DNA of 64,000 nt from Flavobacteriales bacterium (GTDB lineage: Bacteria; Bacteroidota; Bacteroidia; Flavobacteriales_F; PHOS-HE28). The translations under genes and the position numbers were made by a program. How positions within the stretch are numbered: position 1 is the stretch's first letter; each line of letters opens with the position of its first letter. The notes under the pieces were generated by a model that worked only from the letters and a program-made list of their open reading frames with translations, was not told the DNA's origin and did no database searches. The stretch spans positions 1-64,000 of the forward strand of contig JADJOG010000022.1 in the NCBI GenBank assembly GCA_016713865.1, in the 5' to 3' direction. Shown one piece after another: positions 34,383 to 44,899 of the stretch.

Positions 34383-35968
34383 ATGCAGGACCAACTGCCA
34401 GGCCTGACCAGAACGCGTATGAGCGGCGGGACTGCTGCATGGAATGGATTGCTCTTAGTCCTGGTTCTCCTCGGACCTATCCGCTGGGCATTGGACCTTG
34501 ACAGGTATGAGCTCTGGCACGATGAGACCTATTCGCTAGCCGCTGCCGCGGGCCTGGGCCTCGAGCAACAGGACTTCACTGGCCCCTTCAAACATGCCGA
34601 TCTGCTGGAGAAGTCGACCTTTCGCAATGCGGTCTCGGCATGCTTGCGCAATGATGGCGGCAACGGAATACTGCATGTGATCCTCTTACGGCAGTGGATC
34701 CAGATTGCTCCGCGCACAGTCTTCGGCATTCGGCTCAGTTCTTTCATCGCAGCGTGCATAACGCTGCTCGTGATCGGGCTGTTCGTGATCGACATCTTCG
34801 GCGATATGCGGGCTGCGCTCCTCACGACCGCGCTCATCGCGCACAATCCGCTCATGACCGCTGCGGCCGTGGAGGTCAGGTCCTATCCTCTCGCGATACT
34901 CTTCCAGCTCGGCAGCTGCTTGGTTGATGCTTCGGTTGATGCTCGGCAAACGATTCCTGTCGGATACGCTCACTCTTCGCCTTGCTCGCATCATGCGCGC
35001 TGCTCTCGCATTATTCGACTGTTTATCTCTTCGCGGGCTTAGGGTTATTCGCGCTGTTGCGTGTCCGTGAGCGACAGGCACTAAGAAGCCTGATCTTGTC
35101 CGGCACACTAATAGCACTGGTCATCGGCGCCTGGATCACTGTCGCTGGTCATGCAGGTTTGCCAGTACTGCAGAAACGGAACTCCGAGTTCCATGCACAA
35201 GTGGTGGAGAACCCGGAGATCAATACATACTTTCAAGCAACAGGAGCCCGGTCGCTTACTGAAGGCATAGGGGTCCATCTGCTCTGGTCGTCTGGCAACG
35301 GCCTTCAATACGCAGGCTTCAAACTGCGATGGCTCCTGCTCACGCTCGTGGTTCCTGCAGGACTTGTTCTACTGTTGCTGCGAGGAAAACCCGAAGGCAC
35401 CGATCGATTGGCCCGATGGTCTCTCCTCGCCTTGGCCATCAGCGCAATGGTGTATGCTGCTGCTTTGGCCGTTATCAGCGGACACACGGTTTCATTCCAG
35501 CACAGATATGCCCTGTTCTCGATGCCGTTCTTATGCGTTGCCATGGCCTTGGGCATGCGCTCGCCCGGTTTCGCCGGCATGCTCCTGGGAAGTTTGTCAT
35601 TCATAGTGGTCGGGGCCACTCAGCTGCACCTAGTGCGATCCGACGATGATTCGGCTGTCGGTCCGGATCAGTACGCAAGCCGCGCCATTTCAGCCGTTGA
35701 AGCCTACCGCGCTTCCCCGCAATGCGAACCCTTCTTGCGTTTCAGGACCTGGAATGCTGCAGTGCTGTTCAACCTGATCAACTGGCCATCTCAGCTCGAC
35801 AGGGCCGTTCAGCTCGTAGACAAACAGGAGCAGGATTTCCTCGTTGTAGCGATGAAGACGCATTGCCCGCAGCAGACGCTTCGCATTTGGGCACGCGACG
35901 GGCGCCATCTTCGCTCGGAGCCGCGCGATCCTGAAGATGCACCCACCGAATCGTTAGCCAGGCCGTGA
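34383..35968 (+). pseudogene. GT39-like multi-pass glycosyltransferase, frame broken around 34930-34985
   Basis: Two overlapping frames make one membrane protein of about 520 residues with 9-11 hydrophobic helices. The first has the acidic DRYELWHDETYSLAAAAGL loop after helix 1, as in GT39/ArnT-type lipid-linked sugar transferases, then breaks at QLGSCLVDASVD. The second resumes LASCALLSHYSTVYLFAGLG and ends in a soluble C-terminal part. The shared ACLRNDGGNGILH motif also occurs in the next gene (ACIATDGGNGIMY), so the two are tandem paralogues. Donor and acceptor are unknown. Confidence 0.75.
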
Positions 35969-36025
35969 CGCGCCATAATCCAATAGCGTTTCGATACCAT
36001 CCATCGAGCCACCTTGCCTGAGCAC

Positions 36026-37509
36026 ATGAGATTGCCGGTTGCGACGCTTGCCCTTGTGCTGCTCTTCGGTGGCCTCCTGCGCTTTCATGCAATCGACCGC
36101 TTCGGAACCGGCTTCGATGAGCTCTTCTCTGTGCTCGAAGCGAATGGTCTTCATCCGGGATTGGCTGCTGAGCAAGAGCCATTCATGCTAGCCGACCTCC
36201 GCGAGCACGACAATTTCCAGGGCGCGGCGAATGCATGCATCGCAACCGATGGTGGGAATGGGATCATGTACATCCTCGCCCTGCATGCGTGGACCGATGT
36301 CTTCGGGAATAGCAACATGGCGATACGCTTGTTCTCTTTCTGTTGCGGAATCATGGTGGTCGTCCTCGTTTTCCGATTGGCCCGTGAACTAAGCGGCGAT
36401 GGCGTGCAAGCCTGCTTAGCCGCTGGCTTGGCCGCTTTGGCCCCGATACTCGTGGACTATTCGCAGGAGAGCCGATCGTACATGTTGGCAACAGCGATCA
36501 CGCTACAGGCCACGCGGCAATTCATCAAGCTCGTGCGCAGCGAGCACGGGAGCCGGAAGCAAGGACCACTCTATGGCTTCATTTCGGGCTTGGCACTCCT
36601 GTGCCACTACCATGCTGCTTACATCCTTGCGGGACATGCTTTGTTCGCGCTTTTCCGCATACCGTTCAAACGGCACGCGTTATGGTCCCTTCCCGCGGCT
36701 TCCGTTGCGATTGCCATACTAGGATGCTGGCTGGTAGCTGGCGGATGGCTTGGTATGATGAGCATGGCCCGTCACCATGCCAGATACGCAGCCGGTATCA
36801 CTTCGCGAATCCGGATTACGAAATGTTCTATCGCGCCGCTACCTCAAAGCACTTGTTGCAGGATGCGACCCTGCAGCTGCTCTGGCTGGGCGGCAGCAGC
36901 CTCACGGCTCTGGGGCCTTCCCTTCGCGTTATGGCTGCGCTCTTACTAATTCCATTCAGTGTCATGATCGGTTCACGGTGGAGCCGCGGAAATGACGAGT
37001 ACGGTACCGCGCTTCTGATCGTGCTTTCCATGGCCGGCCCAGCATACTGCCTGCTCACCTCCGCCATCGCCACCCACACATTCGGCATGCGATACTACTA
37101 TGCCATCCTCTCCGCGCCCTACGTGGCCATTCTATTGTCGCGCGGTGCGCTGGGATGGCTGGGGCCTCGAAGGCCCGGGCTTCGTTCCCTTGGATGGATG
37201 CTGCTGACGATGCAAACAGCCATGATGGCGGCCTCCGTTGCCTCCTTTTACACGTTCGGCTACCATGGCAATCGCTCACCCGAGGTCATCGCTCCGTTCG
37301 CACGCACCGTGAATCATCTTCGGAAAGCCGCTCCAGACGCGCGGATACTCATCATTCACGGCAGCGCGAGAGATGCGATGAGCCTCAACCTTCACCTGTC
37401 CGATGCGAACGCATCAGTACCGCAGGTGATCGAGACGCTATCGCCGTACCGCCATGCTGTTGTCGCCAGCATGGGAGGAATCCCGCGCATCATCATGCGA
37501 TTGCAATAG
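36026..37509 (+). pseudogene. GT39-like multi-pass glycosyltransferase, paralogue, frame broken near 36795
   Basis: The first frame starts MRLPVATLALVLLFGGLLRFHAI, carries GTGFDELFSVLEANGLH and ACIATDGGNGIMY, and runs through helices to WLGMMSMARHHARYA, then degrades. The second frame takes over with RYHFANPDYEMFYRAATS, further helices and a soluble C-terminus. A one-base shift near 36785-36800 restores a product of about 490 residues. Function inferred only from membrane topology and the acidic motif: transfer of a sugar from a lipid carrier. Confidence 0.73.
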
Positions 37510-37633
37510 GAATCATCGTGATTGCTTCGTGGATGCCGACCGCTTGAAACCAATTCCCAGAAGCGCGTGCTGAACCCAACGCCACATCAGCTCCACATAC
37601 ATTCGCAGCCCTTGTTGCGCCAATAAGCCATTC

Positions 37634-38605
37634 ATGCCCACAACCATCATCACCGGTGCCGCCGGTTTCGTAGGATCCAACCTTTCGCAGCGCTTGCTCA
37701 AGGAGGGCCATCGCGTGATCGGCATCGATAACCTGAGTTACGGCAGCCGGGAGAATCTCGCCGCCATCATCGAGCACCCCGGCTTCCGCTTCATCGAAGG
37801 GGACATCTGCGATGCTGGCATCCTCGCCGGCCTGGAGGGTGAGACCATCGTTCATCTAGCGAGCCAGAAGATACCACGTTACTCCAATAGCTACCGCACG
37901 ATCGAGGAGAACAACGTGATGAGTTCGATCGTGATCCAACGCGCTTTGGATCTCGGGGCGCGGCTCGTGTTCGCCTCCACCTCCGATGTTTATGGCAAGA
38001 ACCCGAGCATCCCATTCAGCGAAGAGAGCAACCTCGTTCTGGGACCTTCGAAGGTGAAGCGCTGGGCATATGCCGCGAGCAAGATCCACAGCGAGCACAA
38101 GATCATCGCCACGGGTGAGGAGAAGGGGCTGCGGTACACGATCATGCGTCTTTTCGGATCGTATGGCCCCAACCAGAACCTCACATGGTGGGGCGGCCCG
38201 CAATCGGTCTTCATCGGAAAGGCATTCACCAATGAGGCGATCGAACTCCACGGCGACGGTCAGCAGACGCGCACATTCACTTTCGTCGAGGACACCGTCG
38301 ATGGCTTTTTCCGCGCCATCAGCATGCCCGAAGCGGAAGGCGAGATACTGAATGTGGCCAGCGATCCGGCAACCGAAACCACCATCGAAGGCCTTGCTAG
38401 ACTGATCTGGGAGTTGATTCGGCCCGGCGAGGAACCGAAGCTCAATTTCATCCCGTATGCCACCTTCGGTGGAGGTTAGGAGGATGTCATGCGCCGCGTG
38501 CCGGACATCGGCAAGATCAGCAAGTTGCTGGGCTTCAAGCCACGCTACGGATTGGAAGAGGGCTTACGCGTCACCATCGATTGGCAGCGCGGCAGAAAAG
38601 CCTGA
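37634..38605 (+). pseudogene. NAD-dependent epimerase/dehydratase with in-frame amber codon
   Basis: An extended SDR of the UDP-glucose 4-epimerase class: TIITGAAGFVGSNLSQRLL, IGIDNLSYGSREN, VHLASQKIPRYSN, ASTSDVYGKNP, the catalytic Tyr-Lys in WAYAASKIHSEHK, and TFTFVEDTVDGFFRA. At 38477-38479 a TAG falls between ATFGGG and EDVMRRVPDIGKI, where relatives have a Tyr codon; the same frame then stays open to 38605 and completes the family's C-terminus (LLGFKPRYGLEEGL). A point change or sequence error is likely. The last 42 codons are only reached by readthrough. The GT2 gene starts 3 nt after the restored end, which supports that end as the original. Confidence 0.85.
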
Positions 38606-38608
38606 GCA

Positions 38609-39364
38609 ATGCGCTACTTCATTGTCCCCACGTACAACGAGGCAGCCAATCTGCCTCATTTGGCCAGGGAGTTGGCGCCTTTCCTCGCCGACAACCAGGC
38701 TTGGCTAGTGCTTTCGGACGATGGCTCTTCGGATGGCACACGCGAGCTCGCCCGATCGCTCTTCCCTATCGAAAGGCTCACCGTTCTCGGCGACGGCACC
38801 AACCGAGGACCCGGACATGCCTTCAACGCCGGCTTCGAGCATGTGCTGGCGCGCGCGAAGGATGAAGACCTGATAGTGACCATGGAAGCGGACTGCACAT
38901 CAGATATCCGTATCCTTCCGGACATGCTCGCCATCGCTGGCCTCGGATACGACCTCGTGCTCGCGTCAGTTTATGCCCAAGGGGGCGGTTTCGAGCGAAC
39001 CACATGGTTGCGCAAATTGCTCTCGGCCACGGCGAACTTCATCTACCGCTTCATCTTCGACCTAAAGGTCAGTACGCTCAGCAGCTTCTATCGCGTCTAT
39101 CGCGCAGGCTCGCTGCGGGTTGCGCAGAAGCGCTACGGCACCTTGATCACCGAGCATGGCTTCATCTGCATGCTCGAGCTGCTCATCAAGCTCATCCGCA
39201 CCGAAGCGCGCGTGATCGAAGTGCCCATGGTGCTGGCGTCGGAGCGGCGAATCGGCCGATCACGCATGAAGCTGATGCGCACCACGCTCCACTACTTCCG
39301 ATTCCTGCTCCGCTTCAATTCTCGCCATGGAAGGCGTGCACATCCGAGCAGCCAGCCTCGCTGA
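38609..39364 (+). CDS. GT2 glycosyltransferase (dolichol-phosphate-mannose synthase-like)
   Basis: A 251-residue GT2 protein: MRYFIVPTYNEAANLPHL start, VLSDDGSSDGTREL, the acceptor-side GDGTNRGPGHAFNAGF and IVTMEADCTSD metal-binding region. The C-terminal part has no clear transmembrane anchor and ends in a basic tail. It resembles polyprenyl-phosphate sugar synthases, which would provide lipid-linked sugars to the GT39-like proteins just upstream (inference). It overlaps the acetyltransferase gene by 38 nt. Confidence 0.87.
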   Translation: MRYFIVPTYNEAANLPHLARELAPFLADNQAWLVLSDDGSSDGTRELARSLFPIERLTVLGDGTNRGPGHAFNAGFEHVLARAKDEDLIVTMEADCTSDIRILPDMLAIAGLGYDLVLASVYAQGGGFERTTWLRKLLSATANFIYRFIFDLKVSTLSSFYRVYRAGSLRVAQKRYGTLITEHGFICMLELLIKLIRTEARVIEVPMVLASERRIGRSRMKLMRTTLHYFRFLLRFNSRHGRRAHPSSQPR

Positions 39365-39833
39365 TATCGGCATCATCGCCGGCATTGCGCGAGCAGCATG
39401 GCCAGTCGCGTACGCAGCCATCCTTTCCGAGACCCAACTGACCTATATGCTGGAGCTGATGTACAGCGAATCAGCATTGCGTGAGCAAGTGCTGGTGAAG
39501 AACCACCGCTTTATAATCGCCGAAGCCAAGGGCCTCCCCATCGGCTTCGCCGGATTCGAGCATGGCATCAGGGGCAAAGCTTGCACACGGCTGCACAAGC
39601 TCTACATCTTGCCCGGAACAAAAGGCACTGGTCTTGGCCGCATGCTGCTGGATGCCGTGGAATCCGCGGCGCTGAGGGCAGGCGATGCGTGCATCGAGCT
39701 GAATGTGAATCGCTTCAACCCCACCAAAGACTGGTATCTGCGGAGAGGATTCGTGATCGACCGAGACGAAGTGATCGACATCGGCCACGGCTACGTGATG
39801 GACGACCACGTGATGTTCAAGCATATTGGCTGA
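39327..39833 (+). CDS. GNAT-family N-acetyltransferase
   Basis: A 168-residue GNAT protein. HIRAASLADIGIIAGIARAAW is the usual first strand-helix; the acetyl-CoA loop reads LYILPGTKGTGLGRMLL (Q/RxxGxG/A type) followed by ELNVNRFNPTKDWYLRRGF, common in this fold. Substrate unknown. It starts inside the preceding GT2 gene. Confidence 0.88.
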   Translation: MEGVHIRAASLADIGIIAGIARAAWPVAYAAILSETQLTYMLELMYSESALREQVLVKNHRFIIAEAKGLPIGFAGFEHGIRGKACTRLHKLYILPGTKGTGLGRMLLDAVESAALRAGDACIELNVNRFNPTKDWYLRRGFVIDRDEVIDIGHGYVMDDHVMFKHIG

Positions 39834-39836
39834 TGA

Positions 39837-40532
39837 TCACTGCACGCGCGCTTCGCCGTGCCGCAATCCATACTTCTTGTATAGACGCGCCTTGCGCTTC
39901 TCCAACCTCGCCTGTGCCTTCTCGGTACGTGGCGGCACCACGGCCACAGCCAGTTCACCGCGTTCAATGCGCTGCACCACCACCTCGATGAGCTGATCAT
40001 CGCCTACGGGGTCGTAGTGAGATTTCAGGTCATGACCGAATAGGCGCGCCATGCCCTGCCACATGAATGCGGTGAAGCCGCCGCGCAATTGCTGCACAAG
40101 CTGGTACGATGTACGCCCGGTTTCCCGATCGATGAGCTTGATCAATGCCTTGCCTTGGCTCACGGTAAGGTCCTTCACCTCTGCTTCGAATTCCGCGCGC
40201 AGTTCCGCCTCAGCAAGCTTCAAATAGAGCTCCTGATCGCTCGTCCGATCCATCAAGGACATATCGTGCTCGTATTCATGCAAGAGATCGGCGGTGAGTT
40301 TCGCATAAGGATAAACCCTTGTCACATTGCGGGTCAGCCGATCATAACGTTCAGATTGACGACGGTCGCGAGCGGTCCAGCGCGTCTCAATGAATGCCGT
40401 CGCCAGATCGATAATGGGTACTGTATCGCCCTCGATGACCACTGCCCTGTGCACGGCTGGCTCTTGCGCCGGAAATTGACCGAAGGCCATTACGGCTGAG
40501 CCGAAGAGTGCTATCAGAATTGCGAAGCGCAT
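39837..40532 (-). CDS. DUF4294 domain-containing protein
   Basis: A 231-residue protein with a signal peptide (cleavage near AFGQFP) and a DUF4294 domain: RRQSERYDRLTRNVTRVYPYAKLTA-type helix, then VSQGKALIKLIDRETGRTSY and FTAFMWQGMARLFG. The family is restricted to Bacteroidota and has no known function. The C-terminus is very basic (ARLEKRKARLYKKYGLRHG). Convergent with the acetyltransferase gene, 3 nt apart. Confidence 0.88.
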   Translation of the reverse strand: MRFAILIALFGSAVMAFGQFPAQEPAVHRAVVIEGDTVPIIDLATAFIETRWTARDRRQSERYDRLTRNVTRVYPYAKLTADLLHEYEHDMSLMDRTSDQELYLKLAEAELRAEFEAEVKDLTVSQGKALIKLIDRETGRTSYQLVQQLRGGFTAFMWQGMARLFGHDLKSHYDPVGDDQLIEVVVQRIERGELAVAVVPPRTEKAQARLEKRKARLYKKYGLRHGEARVQ

Positions 40533-40602
40533 GCGTTCGAAGAACCGTTGAGCGAAGCTACAACGATGCCAAAGGCGGATTATTCCGGCCCGTTATACCG
40601 AA

Positions 40603-42097
40603 TCAGCGCCGTCGCAGTTTCCAGAGGCTCGATTGCCCCCCAGCAATGCTCGCCAAAAGTGGCCTAGCAGCATGCTTGATGCTCGCGGCAGCAACCAAAG
40701 CGGCAGCACCGGCCTCGTAGGCATCGAGCCCTTCGAGCACTTCAGGCTTGAAGTGGTCGCGCACGAAATGGGTGTCGTACTTCCCACTGGCAAAAGCCTT
40801 GTGGCCCATGACGTAGCGGCAGAAAGGCAAGGTGGTCTCCACCCCAGTGATGGCGTAGTCGTCGATGGCCCGCTCCATGCGACTGATGGCTTCATCGCGC
40901 GTAGCCCCATGCGTGATCAGCTTGGCGATCATGGGGTCGTAATGGATGGGGATGTCCATGCCTTCCTCGAAGCCATCGTCAACGCGAACGCCCGGGCCTT
41001 GCGGCGGACGATAGGTGGTGAGCTTGCCGATATCGGGCAGGAAGTTGTTCATGGGATCCTCGGCATACACGCGCACCTCAATGGCGTGGCCGTTGATCTT
41101 CAGGTCTTCCTGCTTGAAGGGCAGCTTCTCCCCTTCCGCAACGCGGATCTGCAGCTTCACGAGGTCGAGTCCGGTGATCATCTCCGTAACCGGATGCTCC
41201 ACCTGCAGGCGCGTATTCATCTCCATGAAATAGAAGTCGCCGCCCTCGTCGAGCAGGAACTCCACGGTGCCTGCGCCCACATAGTTCACGCTCTTCGCCA
41301 CGGCCACGGCAGCCTCGCCCATGCGCTTGCGCATCTCGGGCGTGAGCACCGCGCTCGGCGCTTCTTCCACCACTTTCTGGTGACGCCGCTGCACGCTGCA
41401 CTCGCGCTCGAATAGGTAGCAGGTGTTGCCGTGCGTGTCGGCCATCACTTGCACTTCGATGTGGCGCGGACCGGCCACGTACTTCTCGATGAAGACGCTG
41501 CCATCGCCGAAGGCATTGGTGGCCCTCGCTGATGGCACGCTCCAAACCTTCCTTCAATTCCGATTCCTTCTCCACCACGCGCATGCCCTTGCCACCGCCA
41601 CCAGCCGCAGCTTTAATCAGGATGGGGAACTTGATGGTCTTGGCCACTGCGATGGCCTCATCCAATCCGCTCACGGCGCCTTCGGTACCGGGAACCAGCG
41701 GCACGCCGAATTGCTTCACCGCTTCCTTGGCTGCGAGCTTGTCGCCCATCACCTTCATGGCCTCGGGCGAAGGCCCAACGAAGATGACGCCAGCCTTCTC
41801 CAACGCGCGGCAGAAGTCGCCGTTCTCGCTGAGGAAGCCATAGCCCGGATGCACGGCGTCCACCTTCAGATCCTTGCAGACCTTCACCAGCTTATCGATC
41901 ACGAGGTAGCTCTCTTTGCTGGCAGCCGGGCCGATGCACACCGCCTCATCGGCGAAGCGCACGAAAGGCGCGCTGCGATCGGCTTCGGAATACACCGCAA
42001 CGGTGCTGATGCCCATCTCGCGGGCAGAGCGCATCACGCGCAGGGCGATCTCGCCGCGATTGGCGACGAGGAGCTTCTGGATCTTCTTGTTGGCCAT
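40603..42097 (-). pseudogene. accC: Acetyl-CoA carboxylase biotin carboxylase subunit, frame broken near 41525
   Basis: Two overlapping frames give one AccC of about 497 residues. The first (start 42097) runs KKIQKLLVANRGEIALRVMR, VHPGYGFLSEN, the ATP-grasp loop AAGGGGKGMRVV and stops being sensible after LERAISE. The second continues with ATNAFGDGSVFIEKYV, RHIEVQVMAD, the catalytic MNTRLQVEHPVTEMITGLDLV and PGVRVDDGF. The break falls in a GGG run (41523-41525); losing one G restores the frame. The enzyme carboxylates biotin for malonyl-CoA (or propionyl-CoA) carboxylase. As an essential function, sequence error is the likely cause. Confidence 0.92.
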
Positions 42098-42157
42098 GGA
42101 CTATGAAGGGTGCGCGAAGATGCGAAGCGATGGCCCGAACTTTGGCTTCGGCCCGCC

Positions 42158-43033
42158 ATGCGACTACTCTCCACCCTGCTCCTCCTCATCCTCGCCAGCA
42201 CTTTATCGGCCCAGCCGAAGGAGCGCACCTTCAAGACCGATAGCGGGAACGTGGTGGTGCGCTACTTCGCCAGCGGCCAGGTGAGCACCAAGGAATGGCG
42301 CGATAAGGACGAGCGCTGGGGCCGCAGCTGGGCCTACAAGAAGAATGGCGAAATGATCTTCGAGGGGCAGACCAGGCGCTTCGCAGGGCATTACTCCGTC
42401 TACTTCAGCTACCACCCGAATGGCGCGGTGAGCAAGGTGGAAACGAGCGATGCACCCGATGCAGGCATCCAGTGGCACCGCAGTACCACCACGTTCGATG
42501 ACCAAGGGAACAAGACCGGATTCAGTGAGCAAGGCCACGACAACTACGGCCTCATCCCGCGTCCCGACATGCGCATCATCACGGAACCGCAACCACCGCC
42601 CACCCCACAGCCGCAACAGGAAGTCGTGGTTTGCCAGCGGATGTTCGTGAACGAGCTCTTCGTTGTGAACCCCACGAACGCCGCCGCGCGCGTGGTGGCT
42701 ACATCGAAAGAGCCATCACCCGCAATGCCCGGCGGCACATGGACCATGGCTCCCGGCGATACCATCCGCATCGGCACCTACAGCAAGGGTGAAGCGTGGC
42801 CCGATTGGAAAGGCCTGGTGGACCTGAACATCGTGCAAGTGGTGCTCGGCGATCGCAACAAGGCTGTGGCGCGCATCCGCACCGATGAAGCGAAAGTGAG
42901 CGCGGAGCACCGCAGACTCTTCGTGGTGATTGAGGGCTGGGCTACCATGAAAACCGCTCCTGGTGAAGAGCACTTGCCGGGCCTCGGTGTTCCCGAGCCG
43001 AAGAAGAAACGGCGCTGGCTATTCTTCCGCTAG
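42158..43033 (+). CDS. Hypothetical secreted protein with MORN-like repeats
   Basis: A 291-residue protein with a signal peptide (cleavage near TLSAQP). The first half has YwqK-like repeats (VVVRYFASGQVSTKEWRD, YKKNGEMIFEGQ, FSYHPNGAVSKVE), then a Pro-rich linker (PQPPPTPQPQQE) and a C-terminal beta-rich region I cannot assign. Similar in style to the YwqK protein at 17736. The ATG at 42158 precedes the signal peptide; the upstream extension is rejected. It is convergent with the hydrolase gene, with 4 nt overlap. Confidence 0.75.
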   Translation: MRLLSTLLLLILASTLSAQPKERTFKTDSGNVVVRYFASGQVSTKEWRDKDERWGRSWAYKKNGEMIFEGQTRRFAGHYSVYFSYHPNGAVSKVETSDAPDAGIQWHRSTTTFDDQGNKTGFSEQGHDNYGLIPRPDMRIITEPQPPPTPQPQQEVVVCQRMFVNELFVVNPTNAAARVVATSKEPSPAMPGGTWTMAPGDTIRIGTYSKGEAWPDWKGLVDLNIVQVVLGDRNKAVARIRTDEAKVSAEHRRLFVVIEGWATMKTAPGEEHLPGLGVPEPKKKRRWLFFR

Positions 43034-43711
43034 CCAGCGTGCTGCCAGAACGCTTGAAGATGCGGAAGCAGCTCATCCAAGTCCACGCGGTCGAAAGGAT
43101 GCGGTGCATCCGGCAGAACGAAAACCTCTGAGCATCTCACGCGCAAGGCGAATTGCTGCGTATCGGCCAGGACGGCTGTTGTATCCTTCTCCCCTACACA
43201 GAGCAAGGTTGGGCATTGGATGCGCGCGCACACCTCATGCGTGAGCAGCGGCGACGCGGCCAATTCGCTCATGCTTCGTGCAATGGCTTGAACGACTTCC
43301 TTCCAACGCTCGGCACCGTGAGCATCGGCCAATGCCTGAGCGAAGGTGGGGACCTTCTGCTGCATGGCATCCGGGTTCAGCATACGCATCTCCTTCTGCA
43401 AGCCTTCGTCGGTCCAGAGGAATTTAGGTGCCGAGCGTGACCACCGACCTCACACGATCCGGATGCTTGGCCGCAAAGAGCATGGCCGCATAACCGCCCA
43501 TGCTGTAGCCGAAGAGGTGCGCATCGCTCCACCCCTGCTCTTCGAAAGCTCGGTCGATGTCGTTGATGAACTGCTCGAAGCGGATGCCCTCCGGAGGAAT
43601 GGCACGAGCACCATGTCCGCTCAGGTCGATGGCCATGCCGCCAACGCGTTGCTGAAGGGTTTGCAGTTGCGCCGCTGAGCCTAGCGCGCCATGGAGAAGA
43701 AGTAGACTCAT
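43030..43711 (-). pseudogene. Alpha/beta hydrolase, frame broken near 43425
   Basis: The first frame has the lid-less hydrolase start MSLLLLHGALGSAAQL, IDLSGHGARAIPPEG and the nucleophile elbow LFGYSMGGYAAML (G-Y-S-M-G), and ends in a TAA right after SVVTLGT. The second frame resumes QKEMRMLNPD and holds CPTLLCVGEKDTTA (Asp) and LPDAPHPFDRVDLDE (His). A single inserted T in the ACCTAAATTC stretch explains the break. Substrate unknown. Confidence 0.82.
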
Positions 43712-43794
43712 GTTCGTGGTCGGCGAAGATGGGGCATCGCGAAAGGTCGCTTGGGTGCGAACTTGCACCGGAATCGCGACACCGATTCCCCATC

Positions 43795-44748
43795 ATGCGC
43801 ACCCGCCTTACCGACATGCTCAACCTGGAGCACCCGCTGATCATGGCACCGATGTTCCTCGTGTCCAACACCGCCATGGTGATCGAGGGCATGCGCTGCG
43901 GCGTGGCCGGCTGCATCCCTGCCTTGAACTACCGCACGCTGGAGGAACTGCGGTCGGCTTGTCGCGAACTGAAGGCTGCCAAGGCGGAATGCAGCAAGGG
44001 CGCTTACGGCTTCAACTTGATCGTGAACAAGAGCAACCCCAAGGCCGCGCGCCAACTGGAGGTGCTATGCGAAGAGGGCTGCGACTTCATCATCACTTCG
44101 CTGGGCAGTCCGGAGACAACGATCAACGCTGCGCACAAGGTGGGCATCAAGGTCTTCTGCGATGTCACGGACCTGAAGTTCGCGCAGAAAGTGGAAGCGC
44201 TCGGAGCCGATGCGGTGATCGCCGTGAACAACGAAGCGGGCGGGCACCGGGGCAACATCTCACCGAAGGATCTCATCGATCTGTTGAAAGCGAATTGCAC
44301 CATTCCGGTGATCTCGGCCGGCGGTGTGGGCAACAAGACCGAGATGGAGCAGATGCTGGCCTATGGTGCAGAGGGCGTTTCCGTGGGCAGCCCTTTCATC
44401 GCGTCAGTGGAAGCACCGATCACGAACGACTACAAGCAAGCCTGCGTGGACTATGATGCCAAGGACATCGTGATGACCGAGCGCATCAGCGGCACGCCCT
44501 GCACGGTGATCAACACGCCCTACGTGCGGAAGATCGGCACGCGCTCGCCTTGGCTGGAGCGCACGCTGAACAAGAACCGCAAACTGAAGAAGTGGGTGAA
44601 GATGCTGCGCTTCTATATCGGCATGAAGGCCACGGAGAAGGCGGCGCAGCAGGCCACGTATAAGACCGTGTGGGTGGCGGGGCCGAGCATCCAGCACACC
44701 AAAGCGGTGGAGCCGGTAAGGGAGATTGTGAGGAGGTTGGTGGGGTGA
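43795..44748 (+). CDS. Nitronate monooxygenase / FMN-dependent TIM-barrel oxidoreductase
   Basis: A 317-residue NMO-type protein: LEHPLIMAPMFLVSNTAMV, CGVAGCIPALNYRT, AYGFNLIVNKSN, FIITSLGSPETTI, AVIAVNNEAGGHRGN, the phosphate-binding IPVISAGGVGNKTEMEQML and AEGVSVGSPFIA. These enzymes use FMN to oxidise nitronates or reduce enoyl groups; the catalytic His-type motif GGH is present. The ATG at 43795 opens the barrel. Confidence 0.9.
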   Translation: MRTRLTDMLNLEHPLIMAPMFLVSNTAMVIEGMRCGVAGCIPALNYRTLEELRSACRELKAAKAECSKGAYGFNLIVNKSNPKAARQLEVLCEEGCDFIITSLGSPETTINAAHKVGIKVFCDVTDLKFAQKVEALGADAVIAVNNEAGGHRGNISPKDLIDLLKANCTIPVISAGGVGNKTEMEQMLAYGAEGVSVGSPFIASVEAPITNDYKQACVDYDAKDIVMTERISGTPCTVINTPYVRKIGTRSPWLERTLNKNRKLKKWVKMLRFYIGMKATEKAAQQATYKTVWVAGPSIQHTKAVEPVREIVRRLVG

Positions 44749-44800
44749 ACTTGCCACAGTTGCAAATTCAAACTTGAAAGGACACAAATGGACCCGGATG

Positions 44801-44821
44801 GACCCGGCGTCCAACCGGGTC
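44801..44821 (+). terminator. Hairpin terminator after the nitronate monooxygenase gene
   Basis: GACCCGG and CCGGGTC pair around a 7-nt loop and are followed by TATTT. A second GACCCGG copy at 44791 gives a longer alternative pairing with ACACAAATG...CATTTGCGT-like arms. Confidence 0.6.
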
Positions 44822-44851
44822 TATTTGCGTCAATCTGCTGGATGAAATGAC

Positions 44852-44879
44852 GAACGCCCGAGGCAAGCCCCGGGCGTTC
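44852..44879 (-). terminator. Hairpin terminator of sucC
   Basis: A 9-bp stem GAACGCCCG / CGGGCGTTC with an inner GGC/GCC pair lies 21 nt after the sucC stop on the minus strand. Confidence 0.6.
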
Positions 44880-44899
44880 CATGTTTCTGTTCGGACACC

